NCBI GenBank assembly: GCA_963828415.1
Contig: CAWHEI010000015.1
Location: 186,001-250,000 of the forward strand
Reading direction: 5' to 3'
Length of the DNA: 64,000 nt
DNA from: Sva-07 sp963828415
GTDB lineage: Bacteria > Actinomycetota > Acidimicrobiia > Acidimicrobiales > Ilumatobacteraceae
Shown: in pieces, positions 34,182 through 42,338 of the stretch
Layout: every line of letters starts with the position of its first letter
How positions within the stretch are numbered: the first letter of the stretch is position 1
The notes under the pieces: generated by a model
What the model was told of the DNA's origin: nothing
Database searches by the model: none
Seen by the model: only the letters and a program-made list of their open reading frames with translations
Translations under genes and position numbers: made by a program

Positions 34182-34952
34182 TCATTGCGGACGCGGCGAC
34201 CGTAGCCGCGCTGCCCACCCCGAGTCGGCAAGCAGACGTTCGAGTTCGGTCACGAGTCCGTCAAGAGAATGATCGGCCGCAACACCCGACACCTTGAGCC
34301 CCAATCGGTCCGCGGTCGCGGCCGTCGTCGGCCCGATCGCGACGACGATCGGAGGCGCACTGGTCCCGAACGCGCGGCACCAGCCCTCGACGGCCGAACC
34401 GCTCGCGAAGAGCACGGCGTCGGCGTCGACCAGTGCCGTCCGATCCGGCTCGAGGGTGACCGTTCGGTACGCCGTGACGACGGTGACGTCGTGGCCCGCT
34501 CGGCGGAGTTCGTCGGCCAGGGTCGGTGCCGCGATGTCGGCTTGGGCGACGAGGACACGCTGGGGTGATGCAGCCTGGGTGACGAATGCGTCGGCGAGAT
34601 CCAGCGCCCGTTGCACCGACGGCGTGAGGTCGACTGATCGACCCGAGCGGGCCTCCAGCACGCCGGCGGTGGCCGTCCCCACGGCAGCGAGTCGAACGCC
34701 CGGCGCAGTGCTTGCTGCTGCAGCCACTCGTTCCGCGCCGGCCGCCGACGTGACGACGAGCCAGTCGAACTCGTCCAGCCGCGACAGCGCGTCGTTCACA
34801 GCGGCGCCTCCGTCGACCGGTTCGGCGACGGCGATCAACGGAACGTGGACGACACTCGCGCCACGCTCGGTGAGCTTCACGGCGAGCTCACCGGGGCGTT
34901 CCCGAGTGAGAACCACACGGCAACCCTCCAGCGGATCGCGAGTGGCGCTCAC
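34182..34952 (-). CDS. hemD: Uroporphyrinogen-III synthase
   Basis: 256 residues. The family is very divergent, but CRVVLTRERPG, WLVVTSAAGAERV, VDADAVLFASGSAVEGW and VAIGPTTAATADRLGL match the two-domain HemD fold, and the position after hemC is canonical. It cyclises hydroxymethylbilane with ring-D inversion. The start overlaps the hemC stop by 4 nt. No fusion with a methyltransferase domain, unlike many actinobacterial HemD proteins. Confidence 0.9.
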   Translation of the reverse strand: MSATRDPLEGCRVVLTRERPGELAVKLTERGASVVHVPLIAVAEPVDGGAAVNDALSRLDEFDWLVVTSAAGAERVAAAASTAPGVRLAAVGTATAGVLEARSGRSVDLTPSVQRALDLADAFVTQAASPQRVLVAQADIAAPTLADELRRAGHDVTVVTAYRTVTLEPDRTALVDADAVLFASGSAVEGWCRAFGTSAPPIVVAIGPTTAATADRLGLKVSGVAADHSLDGLVTELERLLADSGWAARLRSPRPQ

Positions 34953-35824
34953 GTCACCGCGGCTCGTGCTGCCCGTGCTGCGCTTCGGGCGATCTCGATG
35001 TCAGCGGTGCCGCCCGGGAGTTCGATTTCGTCGGAGACCGAGACCCCGGAGTCGAGGTCGGCGAGGAACGTCCACAGCGTGCCGTCCGAGACGTGTGCCC
35101 CGACGGGAAGTGAACATCCGCTGCCGAGTTCGGCCAGGAAGGCTCGTTCGGCCTCGACACTCTGGCGGGTGCCGGCATGGTCGATCGCGGACAGCACGGC
35201 GAGCGTGGCCTGGTCGTCGGCTCGGCACTCGACAGCGACGCAACCCTGGCCGACAGCCGGGACGAACTCGTCGACGGCGAGGGTCTCGGCGATCCGCTCG
35301 GTGAGGCCCAAGATGTCGAGCGCCGCGACGGCCATCACGATCGCGCCGCCGTCGGGAATCTTCGAGAGACGGCTGTCGATGTTGCCGCGCAACTCGGCGA
35401 ACTGCAGGTCGGGGCGGACCCTGCGCAGCTGCGCACGGCGACGGACCGAGCCGGTGGCCACCGTGGATCCGTGGGCGAGCGAGGCGAGGTCGGCTCCGAC
35501 GAGGGCGTCGCGGGGATCCCGGCGCTCGCAGAACGCGGCGAGGACGAGCCCGTCTGCCGGCGCCGACGGCAGATCCTTCGCCGAGTGCACAGCAAGGTCG
35601 GCTCGCCCGTCGAGCACGGCGCGTTGCACCTCCTTGACGAACACGCCTTGGCCGCCGATCTCGTGGAGCGGGACGTCGAGACGCACGTCACCGGTCGTCT
35701 CGACGGTCACCAGTTCGACCGACCGGCCGGTGGCGGCGGTGATCGCCGATGCAACGGACCCTGACTGGCCGAGTGCTTGTCGCGAGCCCCTGGTGGCGAG
35801 TCGCAACGGCGACGGTTCGCTCAC
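34949..35824 (-). CDS. hemC: Hydroxymethylbilane synthase (porphobilinogen deaminase)
   Basis: 291 residues from GTG 35824. LRLATRGSRQALGQS begins the protein; the catalytic Asp lies in HSAKDLPS and the dipyrromethane-cofactor Cys is C237 in GSGCSLPVG. It polymerises four porphobilinogens. An in-frame GTG at 35854 would overlap hemA and has no Shine-Dalgarno, so I prefer 35824. It lies between hemA and hemD in the same operon. Confidence 0.94.
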   Translation of the reverse strand: MSEPSPLRLATRGSRQALGQSGSVASAITAATGRSVELVTVETTGDVRLDVPLHEIGGQGVFVKEVQRAVLDGRADLAVHSAKDLPSAPADGLVLAAFCERRDPRDALVGADLASLAHGSTVATGSVRRRAQLRRVRPDLQFAELRGNIDSRLSKIPDGGAIVMAVAALDILGLTERIAETLAVDEFVPAVGQGCVAVECRADDQATLAVLSAIDHAGTRQSVEAERAFLAELGSGCSLPVGAHVSDGTLWTFLADLDSGVSVSDEIELPGGTADIEIARSAARAARAAVT

Positions 35825-35831
35825 GGTGTGG

Positions 35832-37097
35832 TCACCCGAGGTCGAAGAGGTCACGCATCGCTGCTGCGTTGCGCTCGCCCTGCGGCGTGCCGGCTTGAGC
35901 CTTGAGACGTACCGACGGCTCGTGCAGCAACTTCGCGATGATCGCCTTGGTCAACGAATCGAGTGCGTCGCGCTGGGCATCGTCGAGATCTCCGAGCCGG
36001 GCGGCGAACCGGTCGAGCTCGGCGAGTCGCACCCGTTCGGCAGCGCCGTGCATCGATGCCACCAACGGTGCGGCCTGACGTGCGGTGGACTCGACGAGGA
36101 ACTGTTCGACTTCGTCGCCGACGATCACCCTGACGCGTTCGGCCTCGGCGGCACGATGCGACAAACCGCGATCGGCCCAGTCGCGGAGATCGTCGAGGTC
36201 GGCCAGGGTGACTCCAGCGAGCTGCGCGACCGATGGATCGACGTTGCGCGGAACACCGATGTCGACGATGTGCAGCGGGCGCGTACTCACTCGCGCCGCA
36301 CGCGCGTCGGCGACCAGCGAATGAGTGAGCACCGCTTGGTCCGCTCCGGTACCGACGATGATCACGTCGGCAGCGGCGACGGCCTCGGGGAGACGATCGA
36401 ACCCGACGGCCACACCCTCGACCCGCTCGGCGAGTGCCGAGCCGCGATCGGGTGTGCGATTGGCGACCAGAATCTCCGCACCACCAGCGCGTCGAAGCGC
36501 CACGGCGACACCTTCGCCCATCGATCCGGCACCGACGACCAGTACCCGCCGTCCCGAGAGCTCGCCGACCACGTCGGAGATCATCTCGACCGCGGCATGG
36601 CTGATCGATGCAGTACCGCGGGCGATGCCCGTCTCGTTGCGAGCCCGTTTGCCCGTGGCCAGCGCGCTTCTGAACAGCTGGTTGAGCGTCGATCGTGACG
36701 CCCCTTCGCGCTGGGCGACGTCCCAGGCCGTGCGCACCTGGCCGAGGATCTCGCTCTCGCCGAGGACGGCAGAGTCGAGCCCGGCGGCCACCTCGAAGAG
36801 ATGGGTCACCGCAGCGGTGTCGTGCTGGCTGTACAGGTGCGGAGTGAGTTCGTCGACACCGAGATCACCCAACTCACACAGCAGGTCGCGGACGTCGCCG
36901 TAGGCGCCGTGGAACAGCTCGGCGACGACGTACACCTCGGTGCGATTGCAGGTGGACAGGATCACTGCTTCGCGCACGTTGTCGCGTTGGGCGAGGCCGC
37001 TCACCGCTTTGGCGAGATGGTCGGGCGAGATCGTGACGCGCTCGAGCAACGCCAGTGGACCACTGCGGTGGTTGACGCCGACGACGAGAATGGACAT
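35832..37097 (-). CDS. hemA: Glutamyl-tRNA reductase
   Basis: 421 residues. The nucleophilic Cys is C50 (LSTCNRTEVY), followed by the conserved GESEILGQVRTAW and NADPH motif VLVVGAGSMGEG. It reduces Glu-tRNA to glutamate-1-semialdehyde, the C5-pathway entry step feeding HemL. ATG 37097 gives C50 at its usual position. It follows rex closely; the hem pathway may thus share redox control. Confidence 0.96.
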   Translation of the reverse strand: MSILVVGVNHRSGPLALLERVTISPDHLAKAVSGLAQRDNVREAVILSTCNRTEVYVVAELFHGAYGDVRDLLCELGDLGVDELTPHLYSQHDTAAVTHLFEVAAGLDSAVLGESEILGQVRTAWDVAQREGASRSTLNQLFRSALATGKRARNETGIARGTASISHAAVEMISDVVGELSGRRVLVVGAGSMGEGVAVALRRAGGAEILVANRTPDRGSALAERVEGVAVGFDRLPEAVAAADVIIVGTGADQAVLTHSLVADARAARVSTRPLHIVDIGVPRNVDPSVAQLAGVTLADLDDLRDWADRGLSHRAAEAERVRVIVGDEVEQFLVESTARQAAPLVASMHGAAERVRLAELDRFAARLGDLDDAQRDALDSLTKAIIAKLLHEPSVRLKAQAGTPQGERNAAAMRDLFDLG

Positions 37098-37108
37098 TCG
37101 ACGCCAGC

Positions 37109-37813
37109 CTAGGCCGTGACCCCGCGCCGTGGCTCGCCGGGCACCGCACGTAATCCGGGAGCTGGAGCCGCCGTGGCCCGGCGCTGCTCGTAGTAGCTGA
37201 GGATCTGCAGCTCGACGGCGAGATCGACCTTGCGCACGCTGACGCCGTGCGGAACGCCGATGACGATCGGAGCGAAGTTCAACAAGCTGGTGACGCCTGC
37301 TGCGACGAGTGCGTCGGCGGCCTGTTGGGCAGCCGAGCCCGGCGTGGCGATGACGCCGATCGAGATCTTCTTCGCGTGCACCACCTGGGCGAGTTCGTCG
37401 AGGTGACGCACACGCACACCGCCCACCAGCGAGCCGACCTTGGTCTCGTCGACGTCGACCATGGCCCCGACCGGGAACCCACGATCGCCGAACCCGTTGT
37501 AGCCGGCGAGGGCCTGACCGAGGTTGCCGGCGCCGACGATGACGACGGGCCAATCGTGGGTGAGGCCGAGTTCGCGCCGGATCTGATACACGAGGAACTC
37601 GACGTCGTAGCCGACGCCGCGGGTGCCGTAGCTCCCGAGGTAGCTCAGATCCTTGCGGACCTTCGCAGCGTTGAGGCCCGCGAACTCGGCGAGTTCCTCA
37701 GACGAGATGTTGGTGACGCCCGCCTCGAACTGCTCGGAGAGGATCCGCAGGTAGACCGGTAGCCGAGCGACCGTTGCCTCGGGTATCCGCCGTCGTGTGC
37801 GCTGACCTGCCAT
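37109..37813 (-). CDS. rex: Redox-sensing transcriptional repressor Rex
   Basis: 234 residues. N-terminal winged helix (ISSEELAEFAGLNAAKVRKDLSYLG, GTRGVGYDV) and C-terminal Rossmann domain VVIVGAGNLGQALAGY, which binds NADH/NAD+. Rex represses respiratory genes until NADH rises. An own -10 TAACGT lies nine bases before the ATG, and a Rex-like site overlaps the -35. hemA follows at 11 nt, so hem genes are likely in its transcript, as in Streptomyces (recalled). Confidence 0.95.
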   Translation of the reverse strand: MAGQRTRRRIPEATVARLPVYLRILSEQFEAGVTNISSEELAEFAGLNAAKVRKDLSYLGSYGTRGVGYDVEFLVYQIRRELGLTHDWPVVIVGAGNLGQALAGYNGFGDRGFPVGAMVDVDETKVGSLVGGVRVRHLDELAQVVHAKKISIGVIATPGSAAQQAADALVAAGVTSLLNFAPIVIGVPHGVSVRKVDLAVELQILSYYEQRRATAAPAPGLRAVPGEPRRGVTA

Positions 37814-37822
37814 GGTTCGACC

Positions 37823-37853
37823 ACGTTAGGGCGCTCGTGCACGTTTTCACAAA
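37823..37853 (-). promoter_or_regulatory. rex promoter with candidate Rex operator
   Basis: Minus strand: -35 TTGTGA (37847-37852), 18-nt spacer, -10 TAACGT (37823-37828). The sequence TTGTGAAAACGTGCACGA from the -35 into the spacer matches the first half (TGTGAA) of the recalled Rex consensus fully and the second half (TTCACA) at four of six positions. Confidence 0.45.
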
Positions 37854-39361
37854 GCGCCGACGCGGAGCGCGTCGTCGAGGTTCCGACGCACCAACTTGCC
37901 GGACGCATTGCGGGGCAGCGCATCGACGAAGATGACCTTGCTCGGGCACTTGTACCGGGCGAGGTGGTCGAGGGAGTACTCGATCAGCGTCTCTTCGTCG
38001 ACATCCGAATCCGGCGTGGTGACCACGTAGGCCTTGACCGCCTCGCCGGTGTGCGGATGGGCAACCCCGACCACAGCGGCCTCGGCGACGGCTGGGTGCA
38101 TCGTGAGCATCTCTTCGACCTCGGCGGGGAACACGTTGAATCCCGACACGATGATCAGGTCCTTCGAACGGTCGACGAGGTACAGGTAGCCATCGTCGTC
38201 GGTGGTGGCCATGTCGCCGGTGTGCAGCCAGCCGTCGGCGTCGAGCACGTCAGCGGTCGCCTCGGGGTCGCCGTAATAACCGGAGAAGACGTTCGCACCC
38301 CGAACCAGGACTTCGCCGACATCGCCGACGAGGGCATCGCCATTGACGTTGACCAAGCGGATCTCGACGCCGGCAAGTGCGCGACCGACCGATCCGAATC
38401 GCGGTGTGACACCGGTCGAGGTGGTGACGATCGGCGACGCCTCGGTGAGGCCGTAGCCCTCGCGGATCTCGATGTCGAACCGCTCGTGCATGGTGCGAGC
38501 AACGCTGATCGGCAGGCGCGACGCCCCGGACAGCGCCAGCCGCACGGTCGAGAAGGCGTCGGCTTCGAGTTCGTCGAAGTGGGCAAAGGCACCCCACAGT
38601 GCCGGGGCGCCGGGAATGACCGTGACGCCGCGGTCGCGGATCGACTGGACGGCAGTGGCGGGGTCGAAGCGCTGCACCAACACGAGGGTGGCGCCGACGC
38701 ACAACCCCAGGCCGATCACCACGTTCAGCCCGAAGATGTGGAACAGGGGCAGCACGCCGTAGATCACGTCGTCGGCGCTGATGTGGCCCTGTGCCGACCG
38801 ACTCTGATCGAGGTTGGCCTGCAGGTTCATGTGGCTGAGCATCGCGGCGCGAGGCGACCCGGCCGTGCCGCTGGTGAACATCAGGACCGCCAGCTGCGAC
38901 TCGTCGACCTCGACCACGTCGACCGCTGCGGCGGCGAGGAGGTCGTCGAATGCGACCACGCCGTCAGCCGCTGCCGTCGGTTCGGTGAGCACGGCGACCT
39001 CGATCGATGGCACCGCGGCACGATCGACGTTCGACCAGTTCCCCGCACCGATCTGATCGACGACGACCACGCGTGGCGCGACGACGGTGAGTTCGGACTG
39101 CAATTCGGGGCCGGGGCTCGAGGGGTTGAGTGGCACCGCCACGGCGCCGAGGCCGATCGTGGCGAGATACGCGATCACGAAGTGCGGCGAGTTGCCGAGG
39201 AGGAGAGCGACGCGATCATCGGCGACGACTCCGCTGGCCGCGAGGCCGCCGCGGAACGCTGCGACCTGCTCGCGGAGCTCGCCGTACGTCGTGACGCGGT
39301 TGCGCCAGATCAGTGCGACCGAGTCGGCGTCGTGGCCATCGATGATGTGCGCGAGATTCAC
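37847..39361 (-). CDS. Acyl-CoA synthetase (AMP-forming, FadD-like)
   Basis: 504 residues. AMP-binding signature LMFTSGTAGSPRAAMLSH, then GYGLTEASPIVT, the WLHTGDMATTDDDGYLYLVDRSKDLI hinge region split here as GWLHTGDM and VDRSKDLIIVSG, and the C-terminal Lys in PRNASGKLVRR. It activates a carboxylic acid to its CoA ester. GTG start with AGGGGG upstream and a possible -10 TACGAT about 45 nt before. The stop lies inside the rex promoter. Confidence 0.92.
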   Translation of the reverse strand: MNLAHIIDGHDADSVALIWRNRVTTYGELREQVAAFRGGLAASGVVADDRVALLLGNSPHFVIAYLATIGLGAVAVPLNPSSPGPELQSELTVVAPRVVVVDQIGAGNWSNVDRAAVPSIEVAVLTEPTAAADGVVAFDDLLAAAAVDVVEVDESQLAVLMFTSGTAGSPRAAMLSHMNLQANLDQSRSAQGHISADDVIYGVLPLFHIFGLNVVIGLGLCVGATLVLVQRFDPATAVQSIRDRGVTVIPGAPALWGAFAHFDELEADAFSTVRLALSGASRLPISVARTMHERFDIEIREGYGLTEASPIVTTSTGVTPRFGSVGRALAGVEIRLVNVNGDALVGDVGEVLVRGANVFSGYYGDPEATADVLDADGWLHTGDMATTDDDGYLYLVDRSKDLIIVSGFNVFPAEVEEMLTMHPAVAEAAVVGVAHPHTGEAVKAYVVTTPDSDVDEETLIEYSLDHLARYKCPSKVIFVDALPRNASGKLVRRNLDDALRVGAL

Positions 39362-39544
39362 GGAGTCCCCCTGCGCAGCCCACTGCTGCGATCGAAGCGA
39401 ATCGTACTCAGGTTGTGCGGTCCTGGCACAGCGTGACCGGTGATGAGGTGGCCGGCGGCTCAGCGGATTGGTCAGGGGCCGCTCGATCCCAGGTGGATCG
39501 GCGTTTGTGTGAGCGACAACGCAGACGTCGACCCAGCGTGACCG

Positions 39545-39628
39545 TCAGAGGTTGACGAGGGAGATCACCCCGGCGACGAGGATGACCAGGAGCAACAATC
39601 CGAGCGTCAACGTGGTGGCGGGGCGCAT
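39545..39628 (-). CDS. Possible 27-residue membrane peptide
   Basis: MRPATTLTLGLLLLVILVAGVISLVNL is one hydrophobic helix after two polar residues. No Shine-Dalgarno is visible. It lies in the 299-nt gap between the acyl-CoA synthetase start and the SAM hydrolase end, on the same strand. Such microproteins are easily missed; conservation would be decisive. Nothing else is seen in this gap. Confidence 0.35.
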   Translation of the reverse strand: MRPATTLTLGLLLLVILVAGVISLVNL

Positions 39629-39660
39629 ACGGCGAGGCTATCCGGACGAACCGGACAGTC

Positions 39661-40537
39661 TCAGGGCTGACGGCGCAGCGTGACCGGCTGGGTGATCCCG
39701 GCGTCGTCGGACGCTGTCAGGGTGACCTGGTCGCCGACGTCCAGTCCGAGCTCCTCGGCCGCCGACCGTTGATCCATCGACACGGCGAGCAGACCCGACG
39801 AATCGAGCACGAGCCCGACGGCGCCGCCACCGAGTTCGGCGTACGAACTCGCCCGCATCGCACTACGGCGCACCCCACCCGTCGGATCCGTCGGTGAGCT
39901 GAACCGAAGGTCGATGCGGGCGCCGAACCCACCGGGCAGATCATCGGGGCCGACGTTCAGCTGCGCATTTCCGTAGCGATCGACCCAGAGCACCTGCGCG
40001 ATGACGGTGTCGTCGTCGGCTTGCGGGAGCGCCACCACTCCCGGCAGCAGCAGATCGGCGTCGATCGACTCGCCGAGGTCGGTGATGTCGACGCCGTTGC
40101 AGAGTTGCGCCGCCGCCGGAGCGAACACGTCGCGTCCGGCGAAGGTGGCACCGGGCGACGGCAGGTGCCAGGTGGTGTCGGACAACTCGACGGCACGCTC
40201 GGCGCCACCCGCCAACGCCACCGCCGGAGCGAGCAGACCGTTGTCCGGGCCCGACGAGCACACCTTCACCTCCGGCGACCTCGACGGCGATCGCCCGGCG
40301 AGACGTGGCGACGCCGGGGTCGACAACCGCGAGCACCACACCCGACGCGACGTAGCTGATGCTGCGGGCGAGCGCGAGTGAGCCCGCTCGGACATCGAAT
40401 GGTGCGACGCCATGGGTGAGATCGATCACGCGAGCGTGCGGGGCGAGCTCGCGGATCACCGAGTGGACCACCCCGACGAACTCGTCGGCGGTGCCGTAGT
40501 CCGACAGGAACGACACGGTCTCGTAGCGGCGGCCCAT
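39661..40537 (-). pseudogene. SAM hydrolase (S-adenosyl-L-methionine hydroxide adenosyltransferase, DUF62), frameshifted
   Basis: The first frame has FLSDYGTADEFVGVVHSVI, IDLTHGVAPFDVRAGS and LAVVDPGVATSRRAI, typical of the family. After VLVGP the correct continuation DNGLLAPAVALAGG, then FAGRDVFAPAAAQL and VLWVDRYGNAQLNVG, is in another frame. One extra base in GGGCCC (40247-40252) accounts for it. The intact protein of about 290 residues would hydrolyse SAM to adenosine and methionine. A -10 TAGGTT precedes the ATG by six bases. Confidence 0.82.
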
Positions 40538-40543
40538 GCGGCG

Positions 40544-40549
40544 AACCTA
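40544..40549 (-). promoter_or_regulatory. -10 box (TAGGTT) of the SAM hydrolase gene
   Basis: Minus-strand TAGGTT lies six bases before the ATG at 40537. Confidence 0.5.
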
Positions 40550-40685
40550 CAGCGAAGCCGGGCCCATCGGGGCCCCGGACGCGACAAGGGCCGGTGCCAA
40601 CCCCCCGATGGCACCAGCCCTGTCGGCGCTGCCCGCCGTTTCCGGCGGACGCGTCTCCACAGCCGTCACCATACGGCACGCGCGG

Positions 40686-40707
40686 CCATGTGAAAAGTGG
40701 CACATGG
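40686..40707. promoter_or_regulatory. Small palindrome in an AT-rich island downstream of proC
   Basis: CCATGTG-N8-CACATGG lies in an unusually AT-rich stretch (about 40688-40745) of the 223-nt gap between proC and the SAM hydrolase gene. It contains TGTGAA and CACA, so it also loosely resembles a Rex site. An operator is possible; no gene is supported in the gap. Confidence 0.25.
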
Positions 40708-40760
40708 GAAAAACAACAATGAAATTCTTGACGTGTTCAGTCGGATTTCCGTTGGCGAGC

Positions 40761-41561
40761 TCAACCGAGTTCGCGACTTCGATGGGTGGCGGCTTCGACA
40801 GCCGCCGCGAAGGCACCGCGCAGATCGCGTTCGGCGAGTGCGGCGAGGCCGGCCGCGGTGGTCCCGTTCGGGGAGGTGACCATCTCGCGTAGCCGCGTCG
40901 GGTCTCCTTCTCGATCGAGCAGCGTCGCCGAACCGAGCAACAGTTGACGCACGACGCGCTGGGCCATGTCCGGTTCGAGACCTTCGGCGACGGCCGCGTC
41001 GATGAGCGCTTCGGCAACGAGGAACACATAGGCAGGTCCCGACCCGGCGACCCCGGTGAATGCGTCCAACGCCGGCTCGTCGACCTCGTCGACCGTGCCG
41101 ACCGCCTCGAGGATCCGCCGGGCCCACGACACGTCGTCGCGGTCTGCCGTTGCGCCCGCCGCAATCGCGCACGCGCCGAGCCGCACGAGCGCCGGCGTGT
41201 TGGGCATCGCTCGGATCACGGCAACATCGGGACCAGCGGCGGCTTCGATCGTGGCGAGGCGCACACCGGCAGCGATCGAGAGCACCCGCGTGGCGCCGCT
41301 CGCACCGGCCGCCGATGCCGCTGCGGGCGTGTCGGCCGGTTTCACGGCGACGACCGCGCCGACGCAGGGTGGCACCGCGACCTCGATGCGCACACCGGGA
41401 AACTGCGACGCCAGAACGTCTCGTCGGGCCGCCACGACCTCGACCACGGCGATCGCCGATGCGTCGAACGCTCCCGAGTCGAGGAGTCCTCCGAGCAAGG
41501 CAGCGCCCATGTTTCCGCCGCCGATGATCACCAACTCGATCGGAGTGCTGTCGTCGTCCAC
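40761..41561 (-). CDS. proC: Pyrroline-5-carboxylate reductase
   Basis: 266 residues. N-terminal IIGGGNMGAALLGGLL, AVKPAD, IRAMPNTPALV and the C-terminal FTGVAGSGPAYVFLVAEAL and VTSPNGTTAAGL are diagnostic. It makes proline from pyrroline-5-carboxylate with NAD(P)H. GTG start preceded by TAGGTT at six bases, so leaderless. Upstream lie two palindrome units. Confidence 0.94.
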   Translation of the reverse strand: MDDDSTPIELVIIGGGNMGAALLGGLLDSGAFDASAIAVVEVVAARRDVLASQFPGVRIEVAVPPCVGAVVAVKPADTPAAASAAGASGATRVLSIAAGVRLATIEAAAGPDVAVIRAMPNTPALVRLGACAIAAGATADRDDVSWARRILEAVGTVDEVDEPALDAFTGVAGSGPAYVFLVAEALIDAAVAEGLEPDMAQRVVRQLLLGSATLLDREGDPTRLREMVTSPNGTTAAGLAALAERDLRGAFAAAVEAATHRSRELG

Positions 41562-41567
41562 GCGCCG

Positions 41568-41573
41568 AACCTA
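41568..41573 (-). promoter_or_regulatory. -10 box (TAGGTT) of proC
   Basis: Minus-strand TAGGTT is six bases before GTG 41561. Confidence 0.5.
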
Positions 41574-41616
41574 GTGCCTCGAAGTTCGCCGCTCCCCGGA
41601 CCAACATCCGAGTTGC

Positions 41617-41715
41617 GATGAGCGAACCGACCACATACGGCGCTTTGGCTCATCGCAGCCAGGCCGAACACGGCTGCGATGAGCGAACCGACCGCATACG
41701 GCGGTTTCGCTCATC
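41617..41715. repeat. Palindrome array 3: two 38-nt units
   Basis: Units at 41617-41654 and 41678-41715 (period 61), in the 318-nt gap between proC and the YbjN-like gene. The rest of the gap holds a separate hairpin (41736-41788) and a purine-rich stretch with repeated GGAGAACGGAA-like words at about 41816-41870. Confidence 0.92.
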
Positions 41716-41735
41716 GCTGGCGGTGGTGGGCCGGT

Positions 41736-41788
41736 TGTCCGGATGGGTGAGAGTGGGACCGACTCCCCCGAGCACACCCATCCGGACA
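41736..41788 (-). terminator. Perfect 14-bp hairpin downstream of the mshA-ybjN operon
   Basis: TGTCCGGATGGGTG (41736-41749) and its exact complement (41775-41788) enclose 25 nt. It lies about 90 nt after the YbjN-like stop on the minus strand and has no T-tract. Confidence 0.5.
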
Positions 41789-41879
41789 CCCGACAGTGGG
41801 CGACGACCACCCGAGAAGGGAACCGGAGCGGGGAACGGGAGAACGGAACGGGAGAACGGAAACGAGCGTGCGGCGACGA

Positions 41880-42338
41880 TCAGGCGAAGCGGCTGCGGAA
41901 GCCGATGCGCAGCAGCGCCTGGAAGCACTGTTCGACCTGCGCGTACAGCGTGCCGAGGGCACGATCCAGTTCGGCGAGGCTCACATGCGCGACCGGCATC
42001 TCGCCGCGCAGGAACACCGCATCTTCGATCCCGATCGAGAAGTGTGCGCCGACGATGGTGTTGTTGCGGCGCAGGAGGTGCTCGTACAGCTCACCGTCGT
42101 TCTCCTCCGGTGCCGGCATCACGTAGGTCTCGTACCGCAGTGTCCGCTGGCCCAGGGTGAGCCACACGGTGGTGAACTCCTTGTCGTCGCCGCGCATCCG
42201 CACGTACCACCGAACTGCACCGTCGTCGGTGCGATCGACGGCGAGGATGTGATCGTGTTCGTCGGCCAACTCGGCGAGCCACCCGTCGATCCGACCATCG
42301 AGGTCGGCGAGCTGATCGGCGTCGTAGGCGTCGGTCAT
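41880..42338 (-). CDS. YbjN-domain protein
   Basis: 152 residues. RWYVRMRGDDKEFTTVWLTLGQRTLRYETYVMPAPEEN and LLRRNNTIVGAHFSIG follow the actinobacterial YbjN (type III chaperone-like) pattern. In mycobacteria a YbjN gene also sits next to mshA (recalled), which this arrangement mirrors. The ATG overlaps the mshA stop by 3 nt. Molecular role unknown; it may assist mycothiol-related proteins. Confidence 0.83.
   Translation of the reverse strand: MTDAYDADQLADLDGRIDGWLAELADEHDHILAVDRTDDGAVRWYVRMRGDDKEFTTVWLTLGQRTLRYETYVMPAPEENDGELYEHLLRRNNTIVGAHFSIGIEDAVFLRGEMPVAHVSLAELDRALGTLYAQVEQCFQALLRIGFRSRFA

Noticed and set aside
40697..40879. Plus-strand frame VAHGKNNNEILDVFSRI...
   Set aside because: Only the first 35 residues look natural and it then runs antisense through proC; it has no Shine-Dalgarno or clear -10.
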